From Magnetovibrio sp. (GTDB taxonomy: Bacteria; Pseudomonadota; Alphaproteobacteria; Rhodospirillales; Magnetovibrionaceae), in the NCBI GenBank assembly GCA_016763255.1, contig JAESUA010000262.1, forward strand, positions 1 to 5,938: 5,938 bases of DNA, read 5' to 3'. Each line of letters starts with the position of its first letter. Within the stretch, counting starts at the first letter, position 1. The translations under genes were made by a program, and so were the position numbers. The notes beneath the pieces are model-generated. The model ran no database searches and was not told the DNA's origin. It saw only the letters and a program-made list of their open reading frames with translations. This document shows positions 1 through 5,831 of the stretch, in pieces.

Positions 1-111
1 CGCGCCACCGAAATACGCCATGCGCCGCCACACGACAAATACACCTAAAGGCCCGGCCACCAGGGCGACGGCGACGCCGGCCAACAATGCGCCCACCAAA
101 AACTCATCCAT
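1..111 (-). CDS. znuB: ZnuB zinc ABC transporter permease, N-terminal fragment (cut by window edge)
   Basis: Inner-membrane permease that would form the zinc channel of the ZnuABC importer. Only the first 37 residues are in the window, starting MDEFLVGALLAG and running off the left edge in frame. Residues 4-28 are a hydrophobic, glycine- and alanine-rich first membrane segment. It is followed by GPLGVFVVWRRMAYFGGA, the conserved start of the ABC-3 permease family (GP-G-FVV-RRMAYFG). The ATG lies 7 bases after the znuC stop codon, with a GGGG tract just upstream as a weak ribosome site, so it is the third gene of a zur-znuC-znuB operon. What is seen is a short but characteristic segment. The assignment to zinc rather than manganese comes from the neighbours zur and znuA. 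Confidence 0.88.
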   Translation of the reverse strand, partial: MDEFLVGALLAGVAVALVAGPLGVFVVWRRMAYFGGA

Positions 112-118
112 GCCCCAC

Positions 119-898
119 TCAATCATGATCACAATTATCCCCGTGTACGTGACCATCCAAGCCGTGTTCATGGTCGTGATGATGGGCATAGACCGCCAGG
201 GTTGAGGCGATCTCATCGCCGAACAAGGCGACAAATTCAGGGTGGCGGCTGACCGCTTCGGGGTGGCCGGCACAACACACATGATGGTTCAAGCACACTA
301 CATGATCGGTTTGCGCCATGACCACGTGCAAGTCGTGGGACACCATCACCACACCGACGCCGCGTTGTTCGCGGATGTCTTGAATCAAACGATAGACTTC
401 GGCCTGACCGGTGATGTCGACGCCTTGCACCGGTTCATCCAAAACCAGCAAATCCGGTTCGCGCAACAGGGCACGCGCCAGCATCACGCGTTGCAACTCA
501 CCACCGGAAATAGCCTGCATCGGCTGATCGCTGACATGGCCGACATTCACTTCGCCAAGCGCCGTTTCACAGTCCCCCTTGGGTGCGCCCAATTGCAAAA
601 ACCGTTTCACGGTGATGGGCAACGCCGGATCGATATTTAAGCGTTGCGGCATGTATCCGATGCGCAGGCCGGGTTTGCGTGTGACTTCACCACGGGTGGG
701 CTTGACCAAGCCCAAAAGGGCCCGCACCAAGGTCGTCTTGCCCGCACCGTTGGGGCCAATCAGGGTGACGATTTCACCGGGCCGCACGGCAACATTTGCG
801 CCCGCCAACACTGTGCGTTTACCATACGCAACCTCCACCCCTTTGGCTTCGATCAACGGCCGTGCGGACGGCTTGGCATTTTGAATGGCATCAATCAC
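119..898 (-). CDS. znuC: ZnuC zinc ABC transporter ATP-binding protein
   Basis: Cytoplasmic ATPase that powers zinc uptake through ZnuB. All ABC motifs are intact in the 259 residues: Walker A GPNGAGKT at 48-55, Q-loop glutamine 85 in MPQ, signature SGGELQ at 131-136, Walker B LLVLDEP at 150-156 and switch histidine 188. The stretch [24 protein letters not shown] is the typical ZnuC C-terminal part. Beyond it a tail from about 239 to 259 is crowded with His and Asp ([16 protein letters not shown]), plausibly a cytosolic zinc-binding tail. The start is a GTG inside the zur coding end (8-base overlap), with a GGGGG tract about 10 bases upstream. No ATG lies in frame before Walker A, so the GTG start is well supported. 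The overlap suggests translational coupling to zur. Confidence 0.95.
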   Translation of the reverse strand: MIDAIQNAKPSARPLIEAKGVEVAYGKRTVLAGANVAVRPGEIVTLIGPNGAGKTTLVRALLGLVKPTRGEVTRKPGLRIGYMPQRLNIDPALPITVKRFLQLGAPKGDCETALGEVNVGHVSDQPMQAISGGELQRVMLARALLREPDLLVLDEPVQGVDITGQAEVYRLIQDIREQRGVGVVMVSHDLHVVMAQTDHVVCLNHHVCCAGHPEAVSRHPEFVALFGDEIASTLAVYAHHHDHEHGLDGHVHGDNCDHD

Positions 899-1460
899 GA
901 TGTTTGTGCCCCCGCTTTATTCGGCGACAATGCGCACAGGTGCCTTCCAGTTCCACGGTCGGACGTTCGATGCTAAACCCTGCGGCCTTGGCCCCTTTGC
1001 CGATCGCATCATCAATGCGTTTGTCCAGCAGTTCCGCAGCCACACCGCAATCGCGACAAATCAAAAATTGCCCGGCATGCTCATCACCGGGAACCGCGCA
1101 GCCGATGTAGGCATTTAAACTTTCGATGCGATGGATCAAGCCATGTTCCATGAGAAAATCCAACGCCCGATATACGGTTGGTGGCTGGGCCTTGCGCTGG
1201 CCATCACGCAGACCTTCCAGCACATCATAAGCGCCCACCGGATTGTGGCTTTGCCACACCAGCTCGAACACTTGACGACGGATTTGCGTCAGGCGAACAT
1301 CTTTAGCGGTACAAATGTCTTCGGCACGTTGCAAGGCAGATTTGACGCACGCGCCATGGTCATGTTTGGCATCCGGAAACACGCCCGGCTTGACCGGTGC
1401 GGCGGATGACGGTTTAGGTCTGGAAACAGCACGTCTAACGCTGCTGGTGGCGATGGGCAT
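891..1460 (-). CDS. zur: Zur, zinc-responsive Fur-family repressor
   Basis: DNA-binding repressor that, when zinc-loaded, shuts off zinc uptake genes. In its 189 residues a winged helix spans about 40-115, with the recognition-helix signature [21 protein letters not shown]. The structural zinc site is C135/C138 (CRDC) and C175/C178 (CAHC). By alignment from memory with E. coli Zur, the sensing site would be H110, C121, H128 and E143, all present. The protein is longer than E. coli Zur because of a Pro/Ser/Ala-rich N-terminal extension of about 30 residues before the usual HDH-C start. The ATG at 1460 has an AGGA 8 bases upstream, which supports this long form. It is the first gene of zur-znuC-znuB and lies next to a Zur-box-like palindrome, so autoregulation is likely. 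Confidence 0.94.
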   Translation of the reverse strand: MPIATSSVRRAVSRPKPSSAAPVKPGVFPDAKHDHGACVKSALQRAEDICTAKDVRLTQIRRQVFELVWQSHNPVGAYDVLEGLRDGQRKAQPPTVYRALDFLMEHGLIHRIESLNAYIGCAVPGDEHAGQFLICRDCGVAAELLDKRIDDAIGKGAKAAGFSIERPTVELEGTCAHCRRIKRGHKHRD

Positions 1461-1468
1461 GGTTGATG

Positions 1469-1472
1469 TCCT
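1469..1472 (-). promoter_or_regulatory. Ribosome binding site of zur
   Basis: AGGA on the minus strand, 8 bases before the zur ATG. It supports the upstream start that includes the N-terminal extension, rather than a start nearer the winged helix. Confidence 0.6.
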
Positions 1473-1486
1473 GCAGTCTCAGATAT

Positions 1487-1504
1487 GTAATGTTATAACA
1501 TTTA
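1487..1504. promoter_or_regulatory. Zur box candidate 1 (zur-proximal)
   Basis: The perfect 14-base palindrome AATGTTATAACATT sits at 1489-1502. It matches 14 of 18 positions of the Agrobacterium-group Zur box as I recall it (GATATGTTATAACATATC), with the central 12 bases exact. It covers the likely -10 element of the zur promoter, so zinc-loaded Zur bound here should repress zur-znuC-znuB. The palindrome is seen directly. The function is inferred from its position in the zur/znuA divergent region. Confidence 0.72.
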
Positions 1505-1519
1505 AAACTTGACGGACAA
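1492..1519 (-). promoter_or_regulatory. Possible promoter of zur-znuC-znuB
   Basis: On the minus strand an extended -10, TGTTATAAC (hexamer TATAAC at 1497-1492), is preceded after 16 bases by a weak -35, TTGTCC (1519-1514). Transcription would start near 1485, about 25 bases before the zur ATG. The -10 lies inside Zur box candidate 1. The assignment rests on motif match only. Confidence 0.4.
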
Positions 1520-1529
1520 ATGTTATATT
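1501..1529 (+). promoter_or_regulatory. Possible promoter of znuA-hisI-COG0523 operon
   Basis: An extended -10, TGTTATATT (hexamer TATATT at 1524-1529), lies 17 bases after a poor -35, TTTAAA (1501-1506). A better-looking TTGACG at 1509-1514 has no good -10 at proper spacing. Transcription would start near 1536. The -10 lies inside Zur box candidate 2. Confidence 0.38.
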
Positions 1530-1539
1530 GTAACGTCAC
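1517..1539. promoter_or_regulatory. Zur box candidate 2 (znuA-proximal)
   Basis: An imperfect dyad AAATGTTATATTGTAAC, centred at 1528. Against the gamma-proteobacterial Zur consensus as I recall it (two AAATGTTATA-like halves facing each other across one base) it agrees at about 17 of 22 positions. The left half is exact and the right half is degenerate. It covers the likely extended -10 of znuA, which fits repression of znuA and the genes behind it. It differs in spacing from the first box: halves here are separated by one centre base, whereas box 1 is a compact even palindrome. Confidence 0.62.
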
Positions 1540-1560
1540 CTGAGAAGCTCGCAAATCTAC

Positions 1561-2553
1561 ATGAATGATGCCGGAGCCGTTATCGTTATGCACAAACGCC
1601 TAATCGCACCCCTCTTCACGTGGACCTCGTCGGTGATGGTGTGTGCTGTCTTGATACTCGGCTCAATTCCCTATGCAGCCCAGGGCGCACCGCCGGATGT
1701 CATCACCTCGATCAAGCCGGTGCAGGCTTTGGTGAAAATGGTCACGGGCAATTTGGCCACGCCAGGTTTGGTCATGCCGGCCAACACCTCGCCGCATTTG
1801 TTCACGCTGAAACCATCCCAGGCCAAGTTGTTGGAAAATGCCGACGTGGTGTTTTGGATCGGGCCAACTTTGGAAACCACATTACAAGGTCCGCTGAAAA
1901 ATTTGAGTGATGAAGCCGTCGTGATTGAGTTGCTCAAGGTGGCGGGGCTTGACCTCCTTGAACTGAATGACAAGCACGATGAGGGCAATGATGACCACGA
2001 TCACGGCAACGTCGATCCGCACATCTGGCTGTCGCCCAGCAACGCCCGCATTCTGATCGATGCCATTGCCGCGACCTTATCTGCGGTCGATCCCAACAAT
2101 GCCCCGGACTATGCGCACAATGCCAAAAAAGCCAAGCAACGCATTTCAATCTCGATCCGCAAGACCAAGGCCTTCACCAAAGAAATGCGCCCCACGGCCT
2201 ATCTTGTGCAACACGATGGTTTTGGTTACCTGGCGCGTGAATTCGAATTCAATCTAGTTGGCTACATCCAAACCATGCCGGGCCGTGAGCCGGGCGCACG
2301 CCACATATCCAAATTACTCGACCAAATCAAAACCAAACAGGTCGAATGTTTGTTTCATGAAAGCCAGTTTTCACCCAAGCTGGCCAAACGACTGGAAGAT
2401 GAGGTCGGCATTTCGGTGCGGGAAATCGATCCCATGGGGATTTACCTCACGATGACGGAAACGACCTATGTGCGTATCATCCAGGGTATTATAGTGAGCA
2501 TGGAATCCTGCCTTTTCCCGCGCCAATCGGGTAAGCTAATCAAAGGCCAATGA
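1561..2553 (+). CDS. znuA: ZnuA, periplasmic zinc-binding protein
   Basis: High-affinity zinc receptor that delivers the ion to ZnuBC. Of 330 residues, about 1-43 form a Sec signal peptide with a hydrophobic core at 18-36 and likely cleavage around 40-43 (AAQGA). Cluster A-I features follow: zinc ligands by family position H79 (SPHLFTLKPSQ), H154 (DPHIWLSP), H218 (QHDGFGYLA) and D290 (EIDPMG). C263 and C317 fit the disulfide of the ZnuA subgroup, which argues against a manganese receptor. The acidic/His loop at 137-149 is short compared with many ZnuA proteins. The start is uncertain: Met10 at 1588 gives a more typical n-region (MHKRLIAPL) and has GGAG 11 bases upstream, while the first ATG has only GAGAAG 13 bases upstream. 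Transcribed divergently from zur and probably Zur-repressed. Confidence 0.93.
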   Translation: MNDAGAVIVMHKRLIAPLFTWTSSVMVCAVLILGSIPYAAQGAPPDVITSIKPVQALVKMVTGNLATPGLVMPANTSPHLFTLKPSQAKLLENADVVFWIGPTLETTLQGPLKNLSDEAVVIELLKVAGLDLLELNDKHDEGNDDHDHGNVDPHIWLSPSNARILIDAIAATLSAVDPNNAPDYAHNAKKAKQRISISIRKTKAFTKEMRPTAYLVQHDGFGYLAREFEFNLVGYIQTMPGREPGARHISKLLDQIKTKQVECLFHESQFSPKLAKRLEDEVGISVREIDPMGIYLTMTETTYVRIIQGIIVSMESCLFPRQSGKLIKGQ

Positions 2554-2590
2554 TGGCCCCTAAAATCGCCCCCCGATACGGATACAATTG

Positions 2591-3016
2591 ATGAGCAACG
2601 ACTACCCTACCAGCCCTGAACTTGCCGCCCAAATCGCCGAGCAGTTGAGCTACAACGCCGACGGCTTGGTGCCCGCCATCGCCCAACAAGACGATGGCAA
2701 GCAATCCGGCGGTGAGGTCTTGATGATGGCGTGGATGAACCGCGATGCGGTGATCGAAACCCTCACCACCGGACGCGCCTGTTATTATTCGCGCTCGCGT
2801 TCAAGGTTGTGGCGCAAGGGCGAAAGTTCCGGCCAGGTGCAAAGCCTGATCGATTTTCGCTGGGATTGTGATCAAGACACCATCTTGATGTTGGTCAATC
2901 AAAAAGGCGTGGCCTGTCACACCGGACGGCGCAATTGTTTTTACAACGCGGTGCGCGATGGTGAGATCAAACCCATCGCCGAAGTCGAAATCTCGCCGGA
3001 CGACCTCTATGGCTGA
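2591..3016 (+). CDS. hisI: HisI, phosphoribosyl-AMP cyclohydrolase
   Basis: Cytoplasmic zinc- and magnesium-dependent enzyme of histidine synthesis that opens the adenine ring of phosphoribosyl-AMP. The 141 residues carry the family core: EVLMMAWMN at 42-50, CYYSRSRSRLWRKGESSG at 64-81, WDCDQD at 91-96 and GVACHTGRRNCFY at 106-118. Zinc ligands by homology are C93, C109 and C116, with magnesium ligands D92, D94 and D96. All are kept, so it should be the ordinary zinc-dependent type. It lacks the HisE domain found fused in E. coli. A TTG directly precedes the ATG but the ATG is the natural start, with a weak GGA 8 bases upstream. It follows znuA by 37 bases with no terminator and overlaps the next gene by 8 bases. 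A location inside a zinc-uptake unit rather than a his operon is notable. Confidence 0.95.
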   Translation: MSNDYPTSPELAAQIAEQLSYNADGLVPAIAQQDDGKQSGGEVLMMAWMNRDAVIETLTTGRACYYSRSRSRLWRKGESSGQVQSLIDFRWDCDQDTILMLVNQKGVACHTGRRNCFYNAVRDGEIKPIAEVEISPDDLYG

Positions 3017-4034
3017 TTCAGTGCCCAGCGCAGTGGCCGTGACCGTACTGACGGGTTTTCTCGGCAGTGGCAAAACCACCTTGCTCAACCACCTCCTCAA
3101 AGACCCTGATCTTGGCAAGGTTGCGGTCTTGATCAATGAATTTGGCGATGTCTCCATCGATCATTTGTTGGTGGAAAAAATCGACGAGACCACGGTGCTG
3201 CTGGAAAGCGGCTGCATTTGCTGTTCGGTGCGCTCTGATCTGGTCGAAGCCATGCGCGATTTGATCGCCAAACGCGCCGACGGGCGGGTGCCGAATTTTG
3301 AACGCCTGGTGATCGAAACCACCGGCTTGGCCGACCCCGCGCCCATCGTCCACACCTTGATGTCTGATCCCTTGATCTCCGGACAGTTTCGGCTCGACGG
3401 CTTGATCACCACCGTGGATGGCGTGCTGGGCGCTGCGAGCTTGGACAACCACCCCGAAGCGATCAAGCAAGCCGCCATCGCGGATCGCATCTTGATCACA
3501 AAATGCGACCTTGCCGATGACCTTGAGACTTTGAAACTTCGCCTCAAGGATCTTAACCCGGCGGCGGTGATGATTGAATGTGAGCACGGCAATGTGGCGG
3601 CGCGCGAGCTGATCGACGCCGGGCTTTTTGATGCCAACTTTATACCTCATGCCGATCGCTGGTTGGGCGATGCCGAAATCAAGCATCAGCATGCTCATCA
3701 TCACGACCACGCACACGACAAAGCGATCCGCACCTTCGTGCTGGAAGCCGAAGGCCCCATCGATTTTATGGCCTTTCAAGACTGGCTGGAAACCCTGCTG
3801 GCGACCCAAGGCGAGAACGTTTTGCGCATGAAGGGATTGTTGGATGTGAAAGACGTCGACCGTCCGGTTGCGGTGCATGGCGTGCAACACGTTTTCCATC
3901 CACCCGCGACCTTGCCAAGCTGGCAAGGCATCGAAAAAACATCGCGCATGGTCTTCATCACCCGCAACTTAAGCGAACAAGCGGTGCGCGACACCTTCGC
4001 CGCACACATACCAGGGCAACTGGTTAAACGCTAA
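3009..4034 (+). CDS. COG0523 / CobW-family GTPase, putative zinc metallochaperone
   Basis: G3E-type P-loop GTPase of the group that includes YciC/ZagA, ZigA and eukaryotic ZNG1, thought to hand zinc to client proteins during scarcity. The 341 residues show Walker A GFLGSGKTT at 16-24, the COG0523 metal motif GCICC at 68-72 (C69, C71, C72), switch/Walker B ETTGLADPAP at 103-112, base-recognition TKCD at 164-167 and a His/Asp linker at 225-236 (KHQHAHHHDHAH). The CobW C-terminal domain spans about 240-336, with RMKGLL and GVQHVFHP. The ATG at 3009 overlaps the hisI end by 8 bases with GGA 8 bases upstream, so translation is probably coupled. An upstream in-frame extension is just the hisI coding region read in another frame. 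Cobalamin synthesis (true CobW) is less likely because no cob gene is nearby. The precise client is not known. Confidence 0.92.
   Translation: MADSVPSAVAVTVLTGFLGSGKTTLLNHLLKDPDLGKVAVLINEFGDVSIDHLLVEKIDETTVLLESGCICCSVRSDLVEAMRDLIAKRADGRVPNFERLVIETTGLADPAPIVHTLMSDPLISGQFRLDGLITTVDGVLGAASLDNHPEAIKQAAIADRILITKCDLADDLETLKLRLKDLNPAAVMIECEHGNVAARELIDAGLFDANFIPHADRWLGDAEIKHQHAHHHDHAHDKAIRTFVLEAEGPIDFMAFQDWLETLLATQGENVLRMKGLLDVKDVDRPVAVHGVQHVFHPPATLPSWQGIEKTSRMVFITRNLSEQAVRDTFAAHIPGQLVKR
3910..3928. repeat. Perfect hairpin inside the end of the COG0523 gene
   Basis: CCTTGCCA, loop AGC, then TGGCAAGG: an 8-base-pair perfect stem with a 3-base loop, about 105 bases before the stop codon. It is not followed by a T tract on either strand, so it is not a standard intrinsic terminator. 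It codes for part of ATLPSWQG, so it may be a by-product of codons. Confidence 0.5.
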
Positions 4035-5467
4035 CCACTAATTTTACGTTCGATCATGTCGGAAAAAGCCCGCGAGATGACGGTGTAATAAGGCTGTAAA
4101 TAGGGGAATTTGCGGGCGTGGTCGAAGCTGTGGCGCATCGCCGGATTGAGCTCGTAGATCTGAAACGTGCCATCCCCCCTGAGGGTGAAATCAACCCCGC
4201 AAAAATCCAATTGAGCAATCTTATTCAGCTGTTCGAGAATGCCATACGCCTTGTCCCCCAGGTGCGCACGTGGGTCCGCCATATAGGCTTTTTCCTCGTC
4301 CATCATCCACGGGTTTTCAAGCATCACATCGGTGCGGTTGGAGCCATGGACATTCCACATCTTATCGATATGGCACACCACCGGATAAATTTTTCCGTCG
4401 ATAAAAAAGGCTCTCATCTTACGGTAATAGTGTTCGTGAAAGCGCGTTTTGATGAATTGAATCAGATAAACTTCACGACCCGCACGTCCCCGAATGTCGG
4501 TGCAAAACTGATCTGCCTGTTCAATTTTGGCAAATGTCCGGCCCGTCTGCGTGCCGGTATCACGCACCAATATGGGATACTCAAATCCAAGATCGGCGGC
4601 GCGCCCGGCCGGATCCTTGATAAATTGTTCGTCCACGATCAAACGTATGGTGAGCGGAAATATGACGCCCTCGATGGCATTAAATCGGCGGTAGTTTTCA
4701 TCGCGTGAGGTGCGCAAAACACTTTTCGGATGATTGATCACCGGCGTTTGGGGATGATGGCGCAAATACGCCATAACCGATTTCAGCGACGCCCCTTCCA
4801 CATCCGGATCGGCGATGGCATTGAGCACGGCGGCAAAAGGCGGGCAATCGTTCATTTGTTCGAGATTGTCACCAAGCACCATAAAGTTGGCAACATCGAA
4901 ACGCGATTTATCGACAAAATATCGGCTGGTAAAGTTGCCGCCCCTGATTTTCAGCTTGCGCTGACCGTTGCGACTGAGCCCCAGTAAATAATAAGCATTT
5001 TCAACGCCGCGCAGGCTGAGAATCCGAGGACGGGGATCGGCGGGTTGTTTTGAATGCGGGCTCACATCCGGGCGAAGGCCAATGCCTTTGACCATCAGTT
5101 TGCGCGCCTCATTATATTCGCCGCGATTGCGATGGATCGCGGACAAGAATAGATAGGCCTGCGAATTCGTGGAATCGTAGCCAATGACTTGGCGAAAAGC
5201 ATCCTCGGCCTTATCCATTTGATTGTTTCGCAGGTACGTTTGCGCCAACCATTCTAGACATTTGGCTTTTTGGGGTTCTGGGGACAGGTCCAGGGCGCGG
5301 CAAAAACTTTCAATGGCAGCGTCAAGTTTGCCGCACTTTTGCAACGCAAAGCCGGTTTTCACGTACGCCTCAACCTCGGCCTTTTGCAAAGCGCTGAGGG
5401 CCTTTTTTGAAAGCGCCGGGGGCTTCTTGCGCGGGGTCACTTTGACTACAATTTTAGGCTTATTCAT
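4031..5467 (-). CDS. TPR-repeat protein with C-terminal ATP-grasp-like domain, function unknown
   Basis: A 478-residue protein with no signal peptide or membrane segment, so cytoplasmic. After a lysine-rich start (1-30), three TPR repeats lie at about 31-63, 66-101 and 102-134. A linker domain (about 150-260) leads into an ATP-grasp-like fold. YPILVRDTGTQTGRTF at about 297-312 resembles the nucleotide-binding strand and loop, YLIQFI at 334-339 the hinge, and MRAFFIDGKIYP a core strand. GVDFTLRGDGTFQIYELNP at 424-442 carries probable metal ligands D426, E439 and N441. Such domains often ligate a carboxylate to an amine or thiol, but the substrate cannot be read here. R302 stands where many ATP-grasp enzymes have lysine. 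It lies 26 bases after the PilZ gene and is probably co-transcribed. The start chosen is MNKPKIVVKV; an in-frame ATG at 5521 would overlap the PilZ gene and looks less natural. Confidence 0.82.
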   Translation of the reverse strand: MNKPKIVVKVTPRKKPPALSKKALSALQKAEVEAYVKTGFALQKCGKLDAAIESFCRALDLSPEPQKAKCLEWLAQTYLRNNQMDKAEDAFRQVIGYDSTNSQAYLFLSAIHRNRGEYNEARKLMVKGIGLRPDVSPHSKQPADPRPRILSLRGVENAYYLLGLSRNGQRKLKIRGGNFTSRYFVDKSRFDVANFMVLGDNLEQMNDCPPFAAVLNAIADPDVEGASLKSVMAYLRHHPQTPVINHPKSVLRTSRDENYRRFNAIEGVIFPLTIRLIVDEQFIKDPAGRAADLGFEYPILVRDTGTQTGRTFAKIEQADQFCTDIRGRAGREVYLIQFIKTRFHEHYYRKMRAFFIDGKIYPVVCHIDKMWNVHGSNRTDVMLENPWMMDEEKAYMADPRAHLGDKAYGILEQLNKIAQLDFCGVDFTLRGDGTFQIYELNPAMRHSFDHARKFPYLQPYYTVISRAFSDMIERKISG

Positions 5468-5478
5468 ATCATGATACG

Positions 5479-5495
5479 GGGCAGCCGCCCTCCTT
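5479..5495 (-). promoter_or_regulatory. Strong but distant Shine-Dalgarno with adjacent small hairpin
   Basis: AAGGAGGG (5495-5488, minus strand) overlaps the PilZ stop codon and is 20 bases from the TPR-gene ATG, too far for normal use. The bases between start with GGGC GGCT GCCC (5490-5479), which can fold into a 4-base-pair stem. If folded it would shorten the effective spacing, but it would also use the last Gs of the motif. A two-codon frame (ATG ATA TGA, 5472-5464) also lies between and overlaps the main ATG. Any role is inference. Confidence 0.4.
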
Positions 5496-5820
5496 AAACC
5501 AAGCTTCGCATCTGTCCACAAATGCTAAGGGCATTGGTCAAAAAATCATAGGCATTTGCATCGAGGCCCAAATAATTAATTGCGATGGTTTGATCATCAC
5601 TACGGATCACACGGGCAGGCAAATTGACGTCATAGATTTCAGTCTTTTTACAGCCCAACCCAATGACCGTCACCAATGCACCCGATGACAGTTGCCCTTG
5701 GTAATCATCGACGAGAAAACCGCCCATGCTCCAGTTGGATACTTCATAGGTCTCGTGCTCGAACCGCACGATCAAACCCATACGTCCGGCGCGGGGGTAT
5801 TTACGGCGTTCTTCGCTCAC
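5494..5820 (-). CDS. Single-domain PilZ protein, probable c-di-GMP receptor
   Basis: A small cytoplasmic protein of 108 residues that is almost entirely one PilZ domain. The c-di-GMP signature is complete: RxxxR at 6-10 (RKYPR) and [D/N]xSxxG at 29-34 (NWSMGG), followed by the beta-barrel strands (GALVTVIGLG, NLPARVIR, TIAINYLGL). It should therefore bind the second messenger. With no output domain it would act as an adaptor, contacting a partner protein. The GTG start at 5820 is chosen because AAGGA lies 6 bases upstream. A TTG two codons earlier would touch that motif and cannot be served by it. The next gene in the same direction is the TPR/ATP-grasp protein, the natural candidate partner. 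Its target process (motility, exopolysaccharide or other) is not evident. Confidence 0.88.
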   Translation of the reverse strand: MSEERRKYPRAGRMGLIVRFEHETYEVSNWSMGGFLVDDYQGQLSSGALVTVIGLGCKKTEIYDVNLPARVIRSDDQTIAINYLGLDANAYDFLTNALSICGQMRSLV

Positions 5821-5826
5821 GCTCAA

Positions 5827-5831
5827 TCCTT
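5827..5831 (-). promoter_or_regulatory. Ribosome binding site deciding the PilZ start
   Basis: AAGGA on the minus strand, separated by TTGAGC (6 bases) from the GTG at 5820. It favours GTG over the TTG at 5826. Confidence 0.6.

Noticed and set aside
242..640. Plus-strand His-rich open frame opposite znuC.
   Set aside because: It is the shadow of a well-defined ABC ATPase; its histidines arise from the complementary reading of the znuC codons.
1509..1514. TTGACG as the -35 of znuA.
   Set aside because: The hexamers 15-18 bases downstream are poor -10 elements. The extended -10 at 1521-1529 fits better with the Zur box.
2239..2250. Tandem GAATTCGAATTC palindrome in znuA.
   Set aside because: It encodes the ordinary residues EFEF within a conserved part of ZnuA; no second copy or regulatory context is visible.
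2554..2590. Terminator or separate promoter between znuA and hisI.
   Set aside because: No stem with T tract and no paired -35/-10 can be seen in the 37 bases, so read-through is assumed.
3500..3511. TKCD instead of NKxD in the GTPase, a possible loss of guanine specificity.
   Set aside because: COG0523 proteins such as E. coli YjiA also carry TKxD at this position as I recall, so this is normal for the family.
3018..3926. Long open frame on the minus strand opposite the GTPase gene (302 codons).
   Set aside because: The plus strand encodes an intact COG0523 protein with all motifs. The minus frame yields a His/Gln-rich sequence with no recognisable domain, typical of antisense frames in GC-rich codons.
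4118..4708. Open frame on the plus strand opposite the TPR/ATP-grasp gene (196 codons).
   Set aside because: No family resemblance and no ribosome site; it lies entirely inside the ATP-grasp-coding region of the other strand.
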